Assembly: GCA_003569205.1 (NCBI GenBank)
Contig: BGOK01000007.1
Location: 1-64,000 of the forward strand
Length of the DNA stretch: 64,000 nucleotides
Source of the DNA: Verrucomicrobiota bacterium
GTDB taxonomy: Bacteria > Verrucomicrobiota > Verrucomicrobiia > Opitutales > UBA953
Direction of reading: 5' to 3'
Shown here: positions 1 through 7,699 of the stretch, one piece after another
How the letters are laid out: the number at the start of each line of letters is the position of its first letter
Position numbering within the stretch: position 1 is the stretch's first letter
Notes under the pieces: generated by a model
What the model was told of the DNA's origin: nothing
Seen by the model: only the letters and a program-made list of their open reading frames with translations
Database searches by the model: none
Program-made: the position numbers and the translations under genes

Positions 1-346
1 CTGGGTTGAGCGTGGCGCGGAGCATCGCATCGAGGGCCTCGGAGACGCCGACCGTGACAAGAATCTCGTCTTCCGGATTATATTCGGGGCCGTAGTTACG
101 AGCGACGTAGCGGGAGATCTCCTCGCGGAGGGCCAACGTGCCACGGTTGTCCGTATAGGAAGTCCGCCCCTTCTCCAATGCGGTCATGGCGGCCTCGCGG
201 ATATGGAACGGGGTAACGAAGTCGGGCTCGCCGATGCCGAGCGAGACCGCGTCTTTCATCTTCGACACAATCGCAAAGAAATCGCGGATACCGGATTTGG
301 GGAGCGTAGCGACGTGCTGCGCAACGAATCGGGCGGAGTCATCCAT
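1..346 (-). CDS. PLP-dependent class I/II aminotransferase (N-terminal part, runs off the left edge)
   Basis: About 115 N-terminal residues are present, starting with MDDSARFVAQ at the ATG whose first base is 346; the rest lies outside the window. The text SLGIGEPDF, followed by a SYTDNRGTLALREEI segment and a VTVGVSEALDA segment, is characteristic of fold-type I aminotransferases of the aspartate/aromatic/alanine group, where these parts form the substrate-binding arm and the start of the cofactor-binding domain. The catalytic lysine is beyond the edge, so substrate specificity cannot be judged. It lies 11 bases downstream of an Lrp/AsnC-type regulator gene on the same strand, a frequent pairing, and that regulator follows DAHP synthase, so the three probably form one transcript. 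The family is clear; the exact product is not. Confidence 0.85.
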   Translation of the reverse strand, partial: MDDSARFVAQHVATLPKSGIRDFFAIVSKMKDAVSLGIGEPDFVTPFHIREAAMTALEKGRTSYTDNRGTLALREEISRYVARNYGPEYNPEDEILVTVGVSEALDAMLRATLNP

Positions 347-357
347 AGGTCCGAGGC

Positions 358-839
358 TCAAGGGCTGACCGAGGGCTGGTCTCGGCGCGTGCCTTCGTCG
401 GTGACGACAAAGCCGTCCTTCTTGTAGGCCCGGAGGAAGAAGTGGGTCGAGGTGCCCTGCACCCCTTCGATGCGGGCGAGGCGCTCATGGACGAATCCAG
501 CGACCTTGTAGAGATTGTCAGCCGTGACGACCACGAGGAGGTCGTAACCGCCAGACATTAGGAAGCAGCTTTCGACCTGTTCGAATTGGCTAATACGTTC
601 GGCGATGCCGTCGAAACCGCCCGTGCCTTCGGTGCGAATCTTGATTTCAATCACCGCACGAACGCGGCGTTCGGCTTCGTAGCTCGGGTTGAGCACGGCC
701 CGCATGCCCAACAGGATACCTTGGGTGCGTAAGCTCGCGAGTTCGCGTTCCACCGCATCGGCGCCGAGGTTCAGAATCTTACCGATTGGGCGGTGTCAAG
801 GGGCTCGCCCTCGAGGAGTAGCTTCAGTACGTTATTCAT
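358..839 (-). pseudogene. Lrp/AsnC-family transcriptional regulator, interrupted by one frameshift
   Basis: The reading frame starts at the ATG at 839 (MNNVLKLLLEG) and encodes the beginning of a winged-helix domain, but hits a stop after about 23 codons. Adding one base near 785-787, where the minus strand reads CCCAATCGG, restores a continuous frame (Q-I-G-K-I-L-N-L) that joins the long downstream frame ending at 358. That frame holds the remainder of the HTH and a full AsnC/Lrp ligand-binding (RAM) domain, with the typical MSGGYDLLVVV segment. The repaired protein would be about 160 residues, normal for the family. A missing A in an A-run is the simplest explanation, so this may be a sequencing error rather than a true pseudogene. 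It sits between DAHP synthase and an aminotransferase and would plausibly control one of them. Confidence 0.75.
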
Positions 840-851
840 GGAGTGCGGAAA

Positions 852-1922
852 TTAGGCTTTAGGCAAAGCGCGGCGGGCGCGGACGGCAGCGGCGAGCTGG
901 TCGAGCACCGGGCGGGTCTGCTCAAAGGAGATACAGGCGTCGGTAATGCTGCAACCGTAAGTGGAGCCTTCGCGGCCCTGCCACTCTTGGCGGCCTTCGA
1001 CGAGGTGACTTTCAATCATCACACCGCCGAGGATGCGGGAACCCTTGGCGACCTGTTCGGCGAGGTCAGCAGCGACGAGCGGCTGGCGACGATGGTCCTT
1101 GGAGCTGTTGCCGTGCGAGCAATCGACGATCAAGCGAGTGGTGATGCCAGCCTTCTGCAGGCGGGTTTCGGCGTCGCTGACGGTTTCAGCGCCATAATTA
1201 GGGCCGGTGCGCGAACCCCCACGCAGGATAACGTGGGCGTCGGGGTTACCCGAGGTCTCGAAGATTGAGACGACCCCGTCCTTGGTCACCGAAGGGAACC
1301 AGTGCGAAGCACGCGCGGAAAGGCAGGCGTCGATAGCGACTTGGATGGAGCCGTCGGTGCCATTCTTGAAGCCCACCGGCATCGATAGGCCGGAAGCCAG
1401 CTCGCGATGAATCTGGCTTTCCGTGGTGCGGGCGCCGATGGCACCGTAGGCGACGAGGTCGGCCAAATACTGCGGCGTGATTGGATCAAGGAACTCGCTC
1501 GCGGAAGGTAACCCCAGGTCGGCAATATCAGCCAAAAGACGGCGACCTAGACGGAGGCCATCATTGATACGGAAAGAGCCGTCGATTTGCGGATCGTTGA
1601 TCAGGCCCTTCCAGCCGACGGTCGTCCGGGGCTTTTCGAAGTACACGCGCATCACGATGAGCAGGTCTTCGGTGTGCTTACGGGCTTCCTTAAGAAGTAA
1701 ATGGGCATACTCCATGGCCGCCTTGGGGTCATGGACGGAGCAAGGGCCGACGACGACGAGCAGACGGTCATCCTTACCCGCGAGGATGGCGGCGGCGTCT
1801 TTTCGGGCGGACGAGACGACCTCGGTGGCACGCTCCGTCGGGCGGAGCTCCGAAAGTAAGAGCGCGGGAGGCAGTAGGGGGAGCCGGCTGCGAATGCGTA
1901 AGTCGTCCGTATTGTGGTACAT
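852..1922 (-). CDS. aroG: 3-deoxy-7-phosphoheptulonate (DAHP) synthase, class I alpha (AroF/G/H type)
   Basis: The 356-residue protein catalyses the first shikimate-pathway step, condensing phosphoenolpyruvate with erythrose 4-phosphate in the cytoplasm. Recognisable segments are VVVGPCSVHD, the MRVYFEKPRT block, GARTTESQIHR, and DCSHGNSSKDH near the C-terminus, which contribute metal and substrate ligands in this family; the length matches the E. coli enzymes. I chose the ATG at 1922 (MYHNTDDLRI, the usual family N-terminus) over an upstream start at 1958; an AGGAAAGG stretch lies about ten bases before it, one of the few Shine-Dalgarno-like sites here. It precedes the Lrp gene by 12 bases. 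Which of AroF, AroG or AroH it matches best, and hence its feedback inhibitor, cannot be told from the sequence by eye. Confidence 0.95.
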   Translation of the reverse strand: MYHNTDDLRIRSRLPLLPPALLLSELRPTERATEVVSSARKDAAAILAGKDDRLLVVVGPCSVHDPKAAMEYAHLLLKEARKHTEDLLIVMRVYFEKPRTTVGWKGLINDPQIDGSFRINDGLRLGRRLLADIADLGLPSASEFLDPITPQYLADLVAYGAIGARTTESQIHRELASGLSMPVGFKNGTDGSIQVAIDACLSARASHWFPSVTKDGVVSIFETSGNPDAHVILRGGSRTGPNYGAETVSDAETRLQKAGITTRLIVDCSHGNSSKDHRRQPLVAADLAEQVAKGSRILGGVMIESHLVEGRQEWQGREGSTYGCSITDACISFEQTRPVLDQLAAAVRARRALPKA

Positions 1923-2043
1923 CGGGAAGGGCCTTTCCTGTTGGCAAAAGGGCGTCAAATGAAGGGCAGACGCTGGCCCGTGTCAATGTCTCGTCCCGTA
2001 TTGACTGACGGACCTCACTGTATCAAAACTGTCTCAACTCGAC

Positions 2044-2517
2044 ATGCCTAAGGCCCCTGCCCCAGATTCCCCCGAGCAATCGGACGCCTTCCGGGCCTAC
2101 ATCGCCGAACAGGGCCTGCGGGCTACTCGCCAGCGGATGGCCGTGTTTGAGGCAGCCCGGAGCATCCCAGGTCACTACACGGCTGAGGACCTGCTGAAGA
2201 AGTCACGGTCGCTGGACCGCACCGTTTCGCGGGCCACCATCTACCGGGCACTGCCCTTGCTCATCGGCGGACACATCATCCGCGAGATCGATGTCGGGCG
2301 TGACCATAAGTATTACCTCGCCGAGGTTGGCTCGTCTACATTCCGTGCCCAACTCGTCTGCGAGAGTTGCGATACCATCGTCGAGGTGGATGCGCCCTTC
2401 ATGGAGTGGTACGGTAAAGCGGTCGCTGCCAAGCACGGGATGAAGCCGATTTCCCAGAAACTCCAAGTCACCGCCCTTTGCGAACGTTGCCAAAAACGTA
2501 AAGCCCTTCGTCCATGA
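2044..2517 (+). CDS. Fur-family transcriptional regulator lacking the HHDH motif
   Basis: 157 residues. The N-terminal half is a Fur winged helix (GLRATRQRMAVFEA, HYTAEDLL, SRATIYRALPLL around 24-72). The C-terminal dimerisation domain keeps both structural zinc pairs, CESC (106-109) and CERC (146-149). The HHDH segment that normally precedes the first CxxC and supplies regulatory metal ligands is replaced by FRAQ (100-103). Classical Fe, Zn or Mn sensing is therefore doubtful; it could respond to another ligand or oxidation state. The stop overlaps the start of nadA (ATGA), so the two are translationally coupled. It is divergent from DAHP synthase across about 120 bases. Whether it autoregulates or controls NAD synthesis is inference. 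Confidence 0.88.
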   Translation: MPKAPAPDSPEQSDAFRAYIAEQGLRATRQRMAVFEAARSIPGHYTAEDLLKKSRSLDRTVSRATIYRALPLLIGGHIIREIDVGRDHKYYLAEVGSSTFRAQLVCESCDTIVEVDAPFMEWYGKAVAAKHGMKPISQKLQVTALCERCQKRKALRP

Positions 2518-3491
2518 CCCCTTACCCGACTGCCACAGTCTTCCCTCCCCTGCCCGCTGGCGGACTCCCACTGACTGACCTGCAACGCGAAGTCCTCGCC
2601 CTTAAGAAAGAGAAGGACGCGCTAATCCTCGCACACAACTACCAGTGCGAAGACATCCAAGGCGTTGCCGACTACGTGGGAGATTCGCTCGGCCTGGCTT
2701 ACAAGGCCGCCGAAGCAAAGAACGCCACTATCGTCTTCTGCGGCGTACACTTCATGGCCGAGACGGCCAAGATTGTGAACCCCACTAGGCGCGTGCTCCT
2801 GCCCGATATTGAAGCCGGCTGTTCACTGGCCGACTCCTGCCCCGCCGAAAAACTGGCAGCCATCAAGGCCGCGCAGCCTGACCTATACGTCGTGGCATAC
2901 ATTAACTGCAGCGCCGCCGTGAAAGCCCTCTGCGACGTCATCGTCACCAGCGGTAATGCCTCAAAAATTGTCAATAAGGTCCCAGCCGACCGACCCATCC
3001 TTTTTGTCCCCGACCAGAACCTTGGGCAGTGGGTCTCCAAGAAGACCGGCCGGGCGATGCAGCTCTGGCCGGGCAATTGCTACGCCCACGTCCAATTCAC
3101 GCCTGGGGCCCTCCTCCGCGCCAAAGCCGCGCACCCGGGCGCCCCCGTCGTTGCTCATCCCGAGTGCACCGAAGCCGTCAGGGATATGGCAGATATGGTC
3201 TGTTCGACCGAGCTGATGGTGGAGTGGAGCCGGCAGCAAAAGGCCGACACCCTCATCGTCACAACCGAGTCCGGCATGATCCATCGCCTCCGCCGGGAAG
3301 TGCCTAATAAGACCTTTGTGGCGGCCCCGACGGACCGTTGCGCCTGCAATGAATGCAAGTTTATGAAGATGAACACCCTGCAGAAGGTCCGGGACTGCTT
3401 AAAAAACGGCACCCCCGAGATTACCTTGCCCGAAGCAATCCAGGCCGCGGCCGAGGTCCCCCTCCGCCGCATGCTGGAGTGGAGCCGTTAG
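2514..3491 (+). CDS. nadA: Quinolinate synthase (NadA)
   Basis: The 325-residue cytoplasmic enzyme makes quinolinate from iminoaspartate and dihydroxyacetone phosphate in de novo NAD synthesis, using a [4Fe-4S] cluster. Family landmarks are ILAHNYQ, GDSLGLAYKA, FCGVHFMAETAKI, the GCSLADSCP segment, HPEC and the C-terminal CACNEC motif; the last three hold the expected cluster cysteines. The length fits the family. The start codon overlaps the last codons of the Fur-family gene. No nadB or nadC is in the window. Control of an iron-sulfur enzyme by a co-transcribed Fur-like protein is an attractive idea but not shown. Confidence 0.96.
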   Translation: MTPYPTATVFPPLPAGGLPLTDLQREVLALKKEKDALILAHNYQCEDIQGVADYVGDSLGLAYKAAEAKNATIVFCGVHFMAETAKIVNPTRRVLLPDIEAGCSLADSCPAEKLAAIKAAQPDLYVVAYINCSAAVKALCDVIVTSGNASKIVNKVPADRPILFVPDQNLGQWVSKKTGRAMQLWPGNCYAHVQFTPGALLRAKAAHPGAPVVAHPECTEAVRDMADMVCSTELMVEWSRQQKADTLIVTTESGMIHRLRREVPNKTFVAAPTDRCACNECKFMKMNTLQKVRDCLKNGTPEITLPEAIQAAAEVPLRRMLEWSR

Positions 3492-3651
3492 TAGTGCTTA
3501 AGGGTTTGCTTGAGTTTTTAATAAGGTAAATAATTCGTTAAAACGTGTTAGTCAGATTTGACTTGCTAGAATTATTATTGAATTTGGTAAAGAGTACGGG
3601 CTAAAACGACTGGTATCTTCCATCGTCAAAACCCCTCGTTCCTCCTTCCTA
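3492..3651 (+). promoter_or_regulatory. AT-rich intergenic region with possible promoter
   Basis: These 160 bases are markedly more AT-rich than the surrounding GC-rich sequence. A TTGACT hexamer lies at 3558-3563 and is followed by an AT-rich stretch that could hold a weak -10 element (GAATTT about 16 bases later). The last 30 bases before the downstream ATG are pyrimidine-rich with no Shine-Dalgarno. This is probably the promoter and leader of the small HTH gene, or the end of the nadA transcript; no convincing terminator hairpin is visible. Confidence 0.35.
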
Positions 3652-3987
3652 ATGAAAATCGACCTCGCACCTAACAATTTCACCACCAAAGACGCTTTCG
3701 TCCGGGCTGCCTTGTCGCGGGCCCGCGACCTTGCCGTCCAGTCGTGGGATATTGAACACTCTGACCGCCACTCGGCCCTCGAGAAAGAAGTCGCCGCTCT
3801 GTCCAAGAACGAGCTGTCCCGTCGCCTCCTGAAACTGCTCTCGCGCCCGAACCGTGCCCGCGCCCAGATCAGCGATGCCATGCGCACTAAGGCTAAGACC
3901 ATGCGCAAGAAGGGTTCCCCCGTCCGCGAAATCGCCGCTGAGCTCGGCGTGTCGATCCCGTCGGTCTACAACATCACCAAGGACTAA
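3652..3987 (+). CDS. Small helix-turn-helix protein, function unknown
   Basis: A 111-residue basic protein. Its last 30 residues contain a resolvase/HTH_23-like helix-turn-helix (SPVREIAAELGVSIPSVYNI), preceded by a helical, charged N-terminal part. No catalytic or ligand-binding domain is visible. It has its own AT-rich upstream region and stands 38 bases before aat on the same strand. The leader is CCTCCTTCCT just before AATG, with no Shine-Dalgarno. It is likely a small DNA-binding regulator or nucleoid-type protein; its target is unknown. Confidence 0.7.
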   Translation: MKIDLAPNNFTTKDAFVRAALSRARDLAVQSWDIEHSDRHSALEKEVAALSKNELSRRLLKLLSRPNRARAQISDAMRTKAKTMRKKGSPVREIAAELGVSIPSVYNITKD

Positions 3988-4025
3988 CCTTGCGATAGGT
4001 CACTCGGCATCGTTGATTATCGGCG

Positions 4026-4709
4026 ATGTATGAGTGGCCCTATGGTGACCCCGCGAAGGCTCCGGCCCGCGGTCCGCTGCATGTCGGCGGTAAGTTAGAC
4101 TTTTCCACCCTGCTGTCGGCCTACCGACACGGGGTTTTTCCTTGGTACTCGGAGGATGAGCCAGTGAAGTGGTTCTGCCCGAGTCCGCGGTTTGTGCTGC
4201 TGCCCGACGAACTCCGAGTGACGGATAGCCTCCGCAAGACGATGCGAAAAAAGGGCTGGAAGGTTACGCTCGACCAAGACTTCGAAGGGGTCATGCGCCA
4301 CTGCGCCGCGGTCCCCCGCCAAGGGCAGTTCGGCACCTGGATCACGGAGGACATGATTGCCGCCTATGTGGAGCTGCACCGAAAAGGCTACGCCCACAGC
4401 GTCGAAGTCTTCTGGCAAGGCGAACTCGTCGGCGGCCTTTACGGGGTCAGCATCGGCCGCATCTTCCACGGTGAGTCCATGTTCCACACCCGCAGCGACG
4501 CCTCGAAAGTTGGCTTTGTCTCCTTGGTCGAGCGTCTCAAAGCCTCGGGCTACGTGCTCATCGATTGCCAAATGCCCACGCCCCACCTGGCCTCCTTGGG
4601 CGCTGGCGGGGTGCGCCGGTCTGACTTCCTGAAGGTGCTGGCAATGGAACGCGACCAAGCTCCCGCGGCCGAAGCGTGGGTTAGTCCGCTTTCTTCGAGC
4701 GATCCTTAA
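4026..4709 (+). CDS. aat: Leucyl/phenylalanyl-tRNA-protein transferase
   Basis: The 227-residue enzyme transfers Leu or Phe from tRNA to N-terminal Lys/Arg of proteins, marking them for ClpS/ClpAP degradation (N-degron pathway). Diagnostic segments are AYRHGVFPWYSEDEPVKWF near the N-terminus, GTWITEDMI, GGLYGVSIGRIFHGESMF and the late SLGAGGV segment. The length matches the family. Its 3' end overlaps the convergent aroK gene by 29 bases, so transcripts from the two genes would be antisense at their ends. The start context has no clear Shine-Dalgarno. Confidence 0.95.
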   Translation: MYEWPYGDPAKAPARGPLHVGGKLDFSTLLSAYRHGVFPWYSEDEPVKWFCPSPRFVLLPDELRVTDSLRKTMRKKGWKVTLDQDFEGVMRHCAAVPRQGQFGTWITEDMIAAYVELHRKGYAHSVEVFWQGELVGGLYGVSIGRIFHGESMFHTRSDASKVGFVSLVERLKASGYVLIDCQMPTPHLASLGAGGVRRSDFLKVLAMERDQAPAAEAWVSPLSSSDP

Positions 4710-5253
4710 GCACCGCGCGGGCTTCCCGCTCATAGACGCGCTCTACGATCACACAGAGTTGCTGAAGCGACCGGCCATCGGTGTAGACCGCGATGCCCGC
4801 CTGCATGTAGGCCTGTTCGCGCTTCTTCATGAGTTCGCGAATCTTAGCTTCCGGGTCTTCGCCCGTCAGGAGCGGTCGACGGGAATTACCTGCCGTCCGG
4901 CGTAAGATGGTCTCCACCGAGGCAAAGAGCGTAACAACGATGCCCTTCGCACGCACGAGTTCAATCATCCCGGGCTGAACCACCAAGCCACCGCCACAGG
5001 CGATGATAGCATCGGATTCGGGCAGGAGTTCTTCGACGACCTTGCGTTCCAAGGCACGGAAATGGTCTTCTCCCTGCTGGGCGAAGATATCGGCAATCGA
5101 AGCCCCCGCGAGCTTCTCGACGAGCTCGTCCGTGTCGACAAAGCGTCGACGCCAGCGCTTGGCCAACTGCCGGCCCAAGGCAGACTTCCCCGTGCCCATG
5201 AATCCAGCGAGGATTAGGTTGGGCTGCGGGTTAGACTGGTCACCGGACGACAT
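4681..5253 (-). CDS. aroK: Shikimate kinase
   Basis: 190 residues; phosphorylates shikimate at the 3-OH using ATP. Visible motifs are the P-loop GFMGTGKS, VDTDELVE (shikimate and Mg binding), FRALERKV, the ACGGGLV segment and the lid arginine in RRPLL. I chose the ATG at 5253 (MSSGDQ). An upstream TTG at 5295 would add 14 residues and has TAGGA almost touching it, so the longer form is not excluded. The C-terminus is extended and basic (KDRSKKAD) and overlaps the end of aat by 29 bases. It is convergent with aat and lies 66 bases downstream of a secreted-protein gene on the same strand. Confidence 0.93.
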   Translation of the reverse strand: MSSGDQSNPQPNLILAGFMGTGKSALGRQLAKRWRRRFVDTDELVEKLAGASIADIFAQQGEDHFRALERKVVEELLPESDAIIACGGGLVVQPGMIELVRAKGIVVTLFASVETILRRTAGNSRRPLLTGEDPEAKIRELMKKREQAYMQAGIAVYTDGRSLQQLCVIVERVYEREARAVLKDRSKKAD

Positions 5254-5319
5254 GCCGAAAGGCAAGGGCGTCCCCTGCCTTACGGCAAGCGACAATCCTA
5301 CCCAATGAAACCGGCGAAC

Positions 5320-6240
5320 TTACTTCAGCAAAGCTAAGGCAGCCTTGGCGCGAGGAGCCAGGCGCTCCGACAGCCCCTTGGAGGCTTCTTCGAGCCTAGC
5401 CTTATCGGCCGTATTGAACACAGCCGGAACCGCATCCCAAGCGGCCTCCGTCAATTCGTTGGCGGGGCCTTTAAGCAACCCAAGGATGACGGCCTTATCG
5501 GCTTTCAGCGTGGGCCGCACAGCGATGACACGTACCCAAGCTGCCTTGGCGGCGAGCGGGCCTTTTTCGATTTCCGTAAAGGTGGGGAAACCCTGACCGA
5601 CCTGAGCAACCGGCAGGCGCATGATTTCGTCTTCAATCTGCTTTAATTCCGAACGCTGGGAAGCAACGGCCAAGCGCTTCCAAAGCAAGGGAGCAGCGGC
5701 CGACGCATCGACCCGACGGAGCAGGCGCAGGGAACGAGCGGCAAAATCCGCATCCTGGCCATTGGCGAGTTCAGTCAACTCGGCGACGGACAACGCCGTC
5801 GGCTTCTGACCGAGGTCAAGGGCGCGCTCGGTGGCCGCCAATTTGCCGAGGGTCGAAGAGACTTCGGGAGCTGGGTAGTTCTTTAATGGTTCCTTACCGA
5901 GTAGAGAAGTCGCGGCGACCGCGGGATCGAAGAGAATCGCCGTGTCGAGCGCGGCCTGTTCTTCCGCATCCTTGCTGGCGGCCCGCTGGGCACGGAGTTT
6001 ACCAAACCAAGCCGCCGCCTCGGGCGAGGGGTTAGCGAACTGGCGCGAGGTGTTAATGGCTTCCTGCATAGCCTTCACGCGGGGCTCATTGACATCGGCC
6101 TCGTTGGCTTTAGCGGCGGTCGCCTTGGCTTTGGCGGCGGCGGGTTTGGCCGCTGCCTTGGGGGCGGGCTTATCTTCGGCGCGGGCTACCACGCCGAGCG
6201 AGGCGACAGCGAGGAAGAGGAAAAAGTGGCAGGATTTCAT
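5320..6240 (-). CDS. Exported protein of unknown function, Ala/Lys-rich N-terminus
   Basis: 306 residues. A Sec signal peptide (MKSCHFFLFLAVASLGVVARAE) fixes the start at 6240 rather than at a longer upstream frame. It is followed by a low-complexity Ala-Lys-Pro stretch (about 25-50), then an all-helical region with repeated Ala/Leu-rich helices resembling HEAT/TPR-type solenoids. No catalytic motif is apparent. It follows a Tat-exported oxidoreductase gene by 31 bases on the same strand, so the two may be co-transcribed. A periplasmic scaffold role is only a guess. Confidence 0.75.
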   Translation of the reverse strand: MKSCHFFLFLAVASLGVVARAEDKPAPKAAAKPAAAKAKATAAKANEADVNEPRVKAMQEAINTSRQFANPSPEAAAWFGKLRAQRAASKDAEEQAALDTAILFDPAVAATSLLGKEPLKNYPAPEVSSTLGKLAATERALDLGQKPTALSVAELTELANGQDADFAARSLRLLRRVDASAAAPLLWKRLAVASQRSELKQIEDEIMRLPVAQVGQGFPTFTEIEKGPLAAKAAWVRVIAVRPTLKADKAVILGLLKGPANELTEAAWDAVPAVFNTADKARLEEASKGLSERLAPRAKAALALLK

Positions 6241-6271
6241 AGAACGTAATCGGGGGCGAATAACGTGAAGC

Positions 6272-7561
6272 TTAGATGGTCCAAGGCCCGCGCAGGATGG
6301 GCGAGTGGAGACGGTCAGCCTGCGCGTCGCCGACGAAGCCAGAGCCGTCGGGCTTGAACTTAAGTTTACGGCCAAGGCGCACCGACAAAGCAGCGAGGTT
6401 AACCAACGTGGAGCTATGGAAGGCCTCGTTCACACCGTAACCGAACGGACGACGCTCGCGTGAGGATAGGTCGAAATCATCCTCCTGACGCTCCGGCAGC
6501 GGGTATTCCATCGCCTTGCGGATGAGCTCCGGACGATCGGAGCGCAAGTTTGCGAAGAGCTTACCGTTTGGTCCTTCGATGAAGGGCTTCTCGCCCTTCT
6601 CGGCCAGTTCGGACTCGAGGATGATGCGGGTGCCATCAGCGTAGGTCATGGTAACGGTCTTCCAGACGCCGCAAGCCACCGGATCCTGGGGCGGGGCATC
6701 ACAATCGACGGAGACCGGGAACTCGTTGTCCTTGCCGATGAAATACTGCACGGGGTCCAAGAAGTGCTGCCCCATGTCGCCTAAACCGCCTTGGTCGAAA
6801 TTCCAATAGCCACGGAAGGACCCGTGACAGCGATGCGGGTGATAAGGGATAAGGGGCGAAGGACCGCAGTACATGTCCCAATCGAGGTTCGCAGGCACGG
6901 CCTGCGGCGTGAGGTTGGGCTTACCCGTCCAGAGATTCACCTTCCAGGCGATACCACCAACGCAAGCGAGGCGCACGGTGAGCGGGCCACCGAGGACGCC
7001 GCTGGCCACGACGCGACGGATTTCGCGAGCTGGGCCGACGCCATAGTAGTTAGTAGTATTGAGGCGGAACCAAGTGTTGATGCGGAAAGGCACGCCGGTC
7101 TCCTGCACGACCTTACGGAGCGCAAGCCCTTCGCCGATCGTACGGGTCATAGGCTTCTCGCACCAAACGGACTTACCGAGGCGAGCAGCCGCGGCAGAGA
7201 TGACGCCATGCCAGTGCGGTGGGGTGCAGACGTGAACGACGTCGGCATCGGCGAGGCCAATGACCTCACGGAAGTCACGCGTGCTCTTAGGGGTACCGCC
7301 CCCAGCGGCTATCACCTGTTTAACGCGGTTGTTGGCATGATTATCATCCACGTCGCAGACCGCGAGGATGCGGTGCGCGCCCTTCATGTGGTCGCCGAAG
7401 TGGGCGCCCGAACCGGAGATGCCACCGCAACCGACGATGACGTGGTTAAGCGTCTCGCTGGGGGGGACGAAACCGCGGCCCAAAACGTGGCGCGGAATGA
7501 TGGTAAAGCCAGCGGCTGCAATGGCAGTATTCTGGAGGAAGGAACGACGGGGTAATCGCAT
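6272..7561 (-). CDS. Tat-exported Gfo/Idh/MocA-family oxidoreductase
   Basis: 429 residues. The N-terminus (MRLPRRSFLQNTAIAAAGF) has a twin-arginine signal, so the folded cofactor-loaded protein is probably exported. The Rossmann motif VGCGGISGSGAH, the CTPPHWH segment and the EKPMT motif, whose lysine acts in NAD(P)-dependent dehydrogenation, define the family. The C-terminal half is the alpha/beta substrate domain with GGLGDMGQHFLD. Such Tat-borne members are abundant in Verrucomicrobiota and Planctomycetes and act on sugars or sugar derivatives; the substrate is not deducible. The start at 7561 is set by the signal peptide. It is divergent from the FAH-family gene. Confidence 0.9.
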   Translation of the reverse strand: MRLPRRSFLQNTAIAAAGFTIIPRHVLGRGFVPPSETLNHVIVGCGGISGSGAHFGDHMKGAHRILAVCDVDDNHANNRVKQVIAAGGGTPKSTRDFREVIGLADADVVHVCTPPHWHGVISAAAARLGKSVWCEKPMTRTIGEGLALRKVVQETGVPFRINTWFRLNTTNYYGVGPAREIRRVVASGVLGGPLTVRLACVGGIAWKVNLWTGKPNLTPQAVPANLDWDMYCGPSPLIPYHPHRCHGSFRGYWNFDQGGLGDMGQHFLDPVQYFIGKDNEFPVSVDCDAPPQDPVACGVWKTVTMTYADGTRIILESELAEKGEKPFIEGPNGKLFANLRSDRPELIRKAMEYPLPERQEDDFDLSSRERRPFGYGVNEAFHSSTLVNLAALSVRLGRKLKFKPDGSGFVGDAQADRLHSPILRGPWTI

Positions 7562-7699
7562 AGACGAGGGGTAGGTGCTTTGAAGACCCCCTTCAACCCC
7601 TATAGTTCCCGCCGGCCCAATAAAATAAGGTATATGACCCATACCGTTCGTAAGGAAGGCGAACTTGCCTGAGAGCCTTGAGTTAACCAGCGTGCGGCC
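7562..7699. promoter_or_regulatory. Divergent promoter region with a dyad
   Basis: This 138-base gap separates the divergent Gfo/Idh and FAH-family genes. It contains the interrupted dyad GGTAT-N7-ATACC at 7629-7645, embedded in an AT-rich patch that could supply -10 elements to either strand. It is a candidate operator; no known regulator motif is recognised. Confidence 0.35.
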
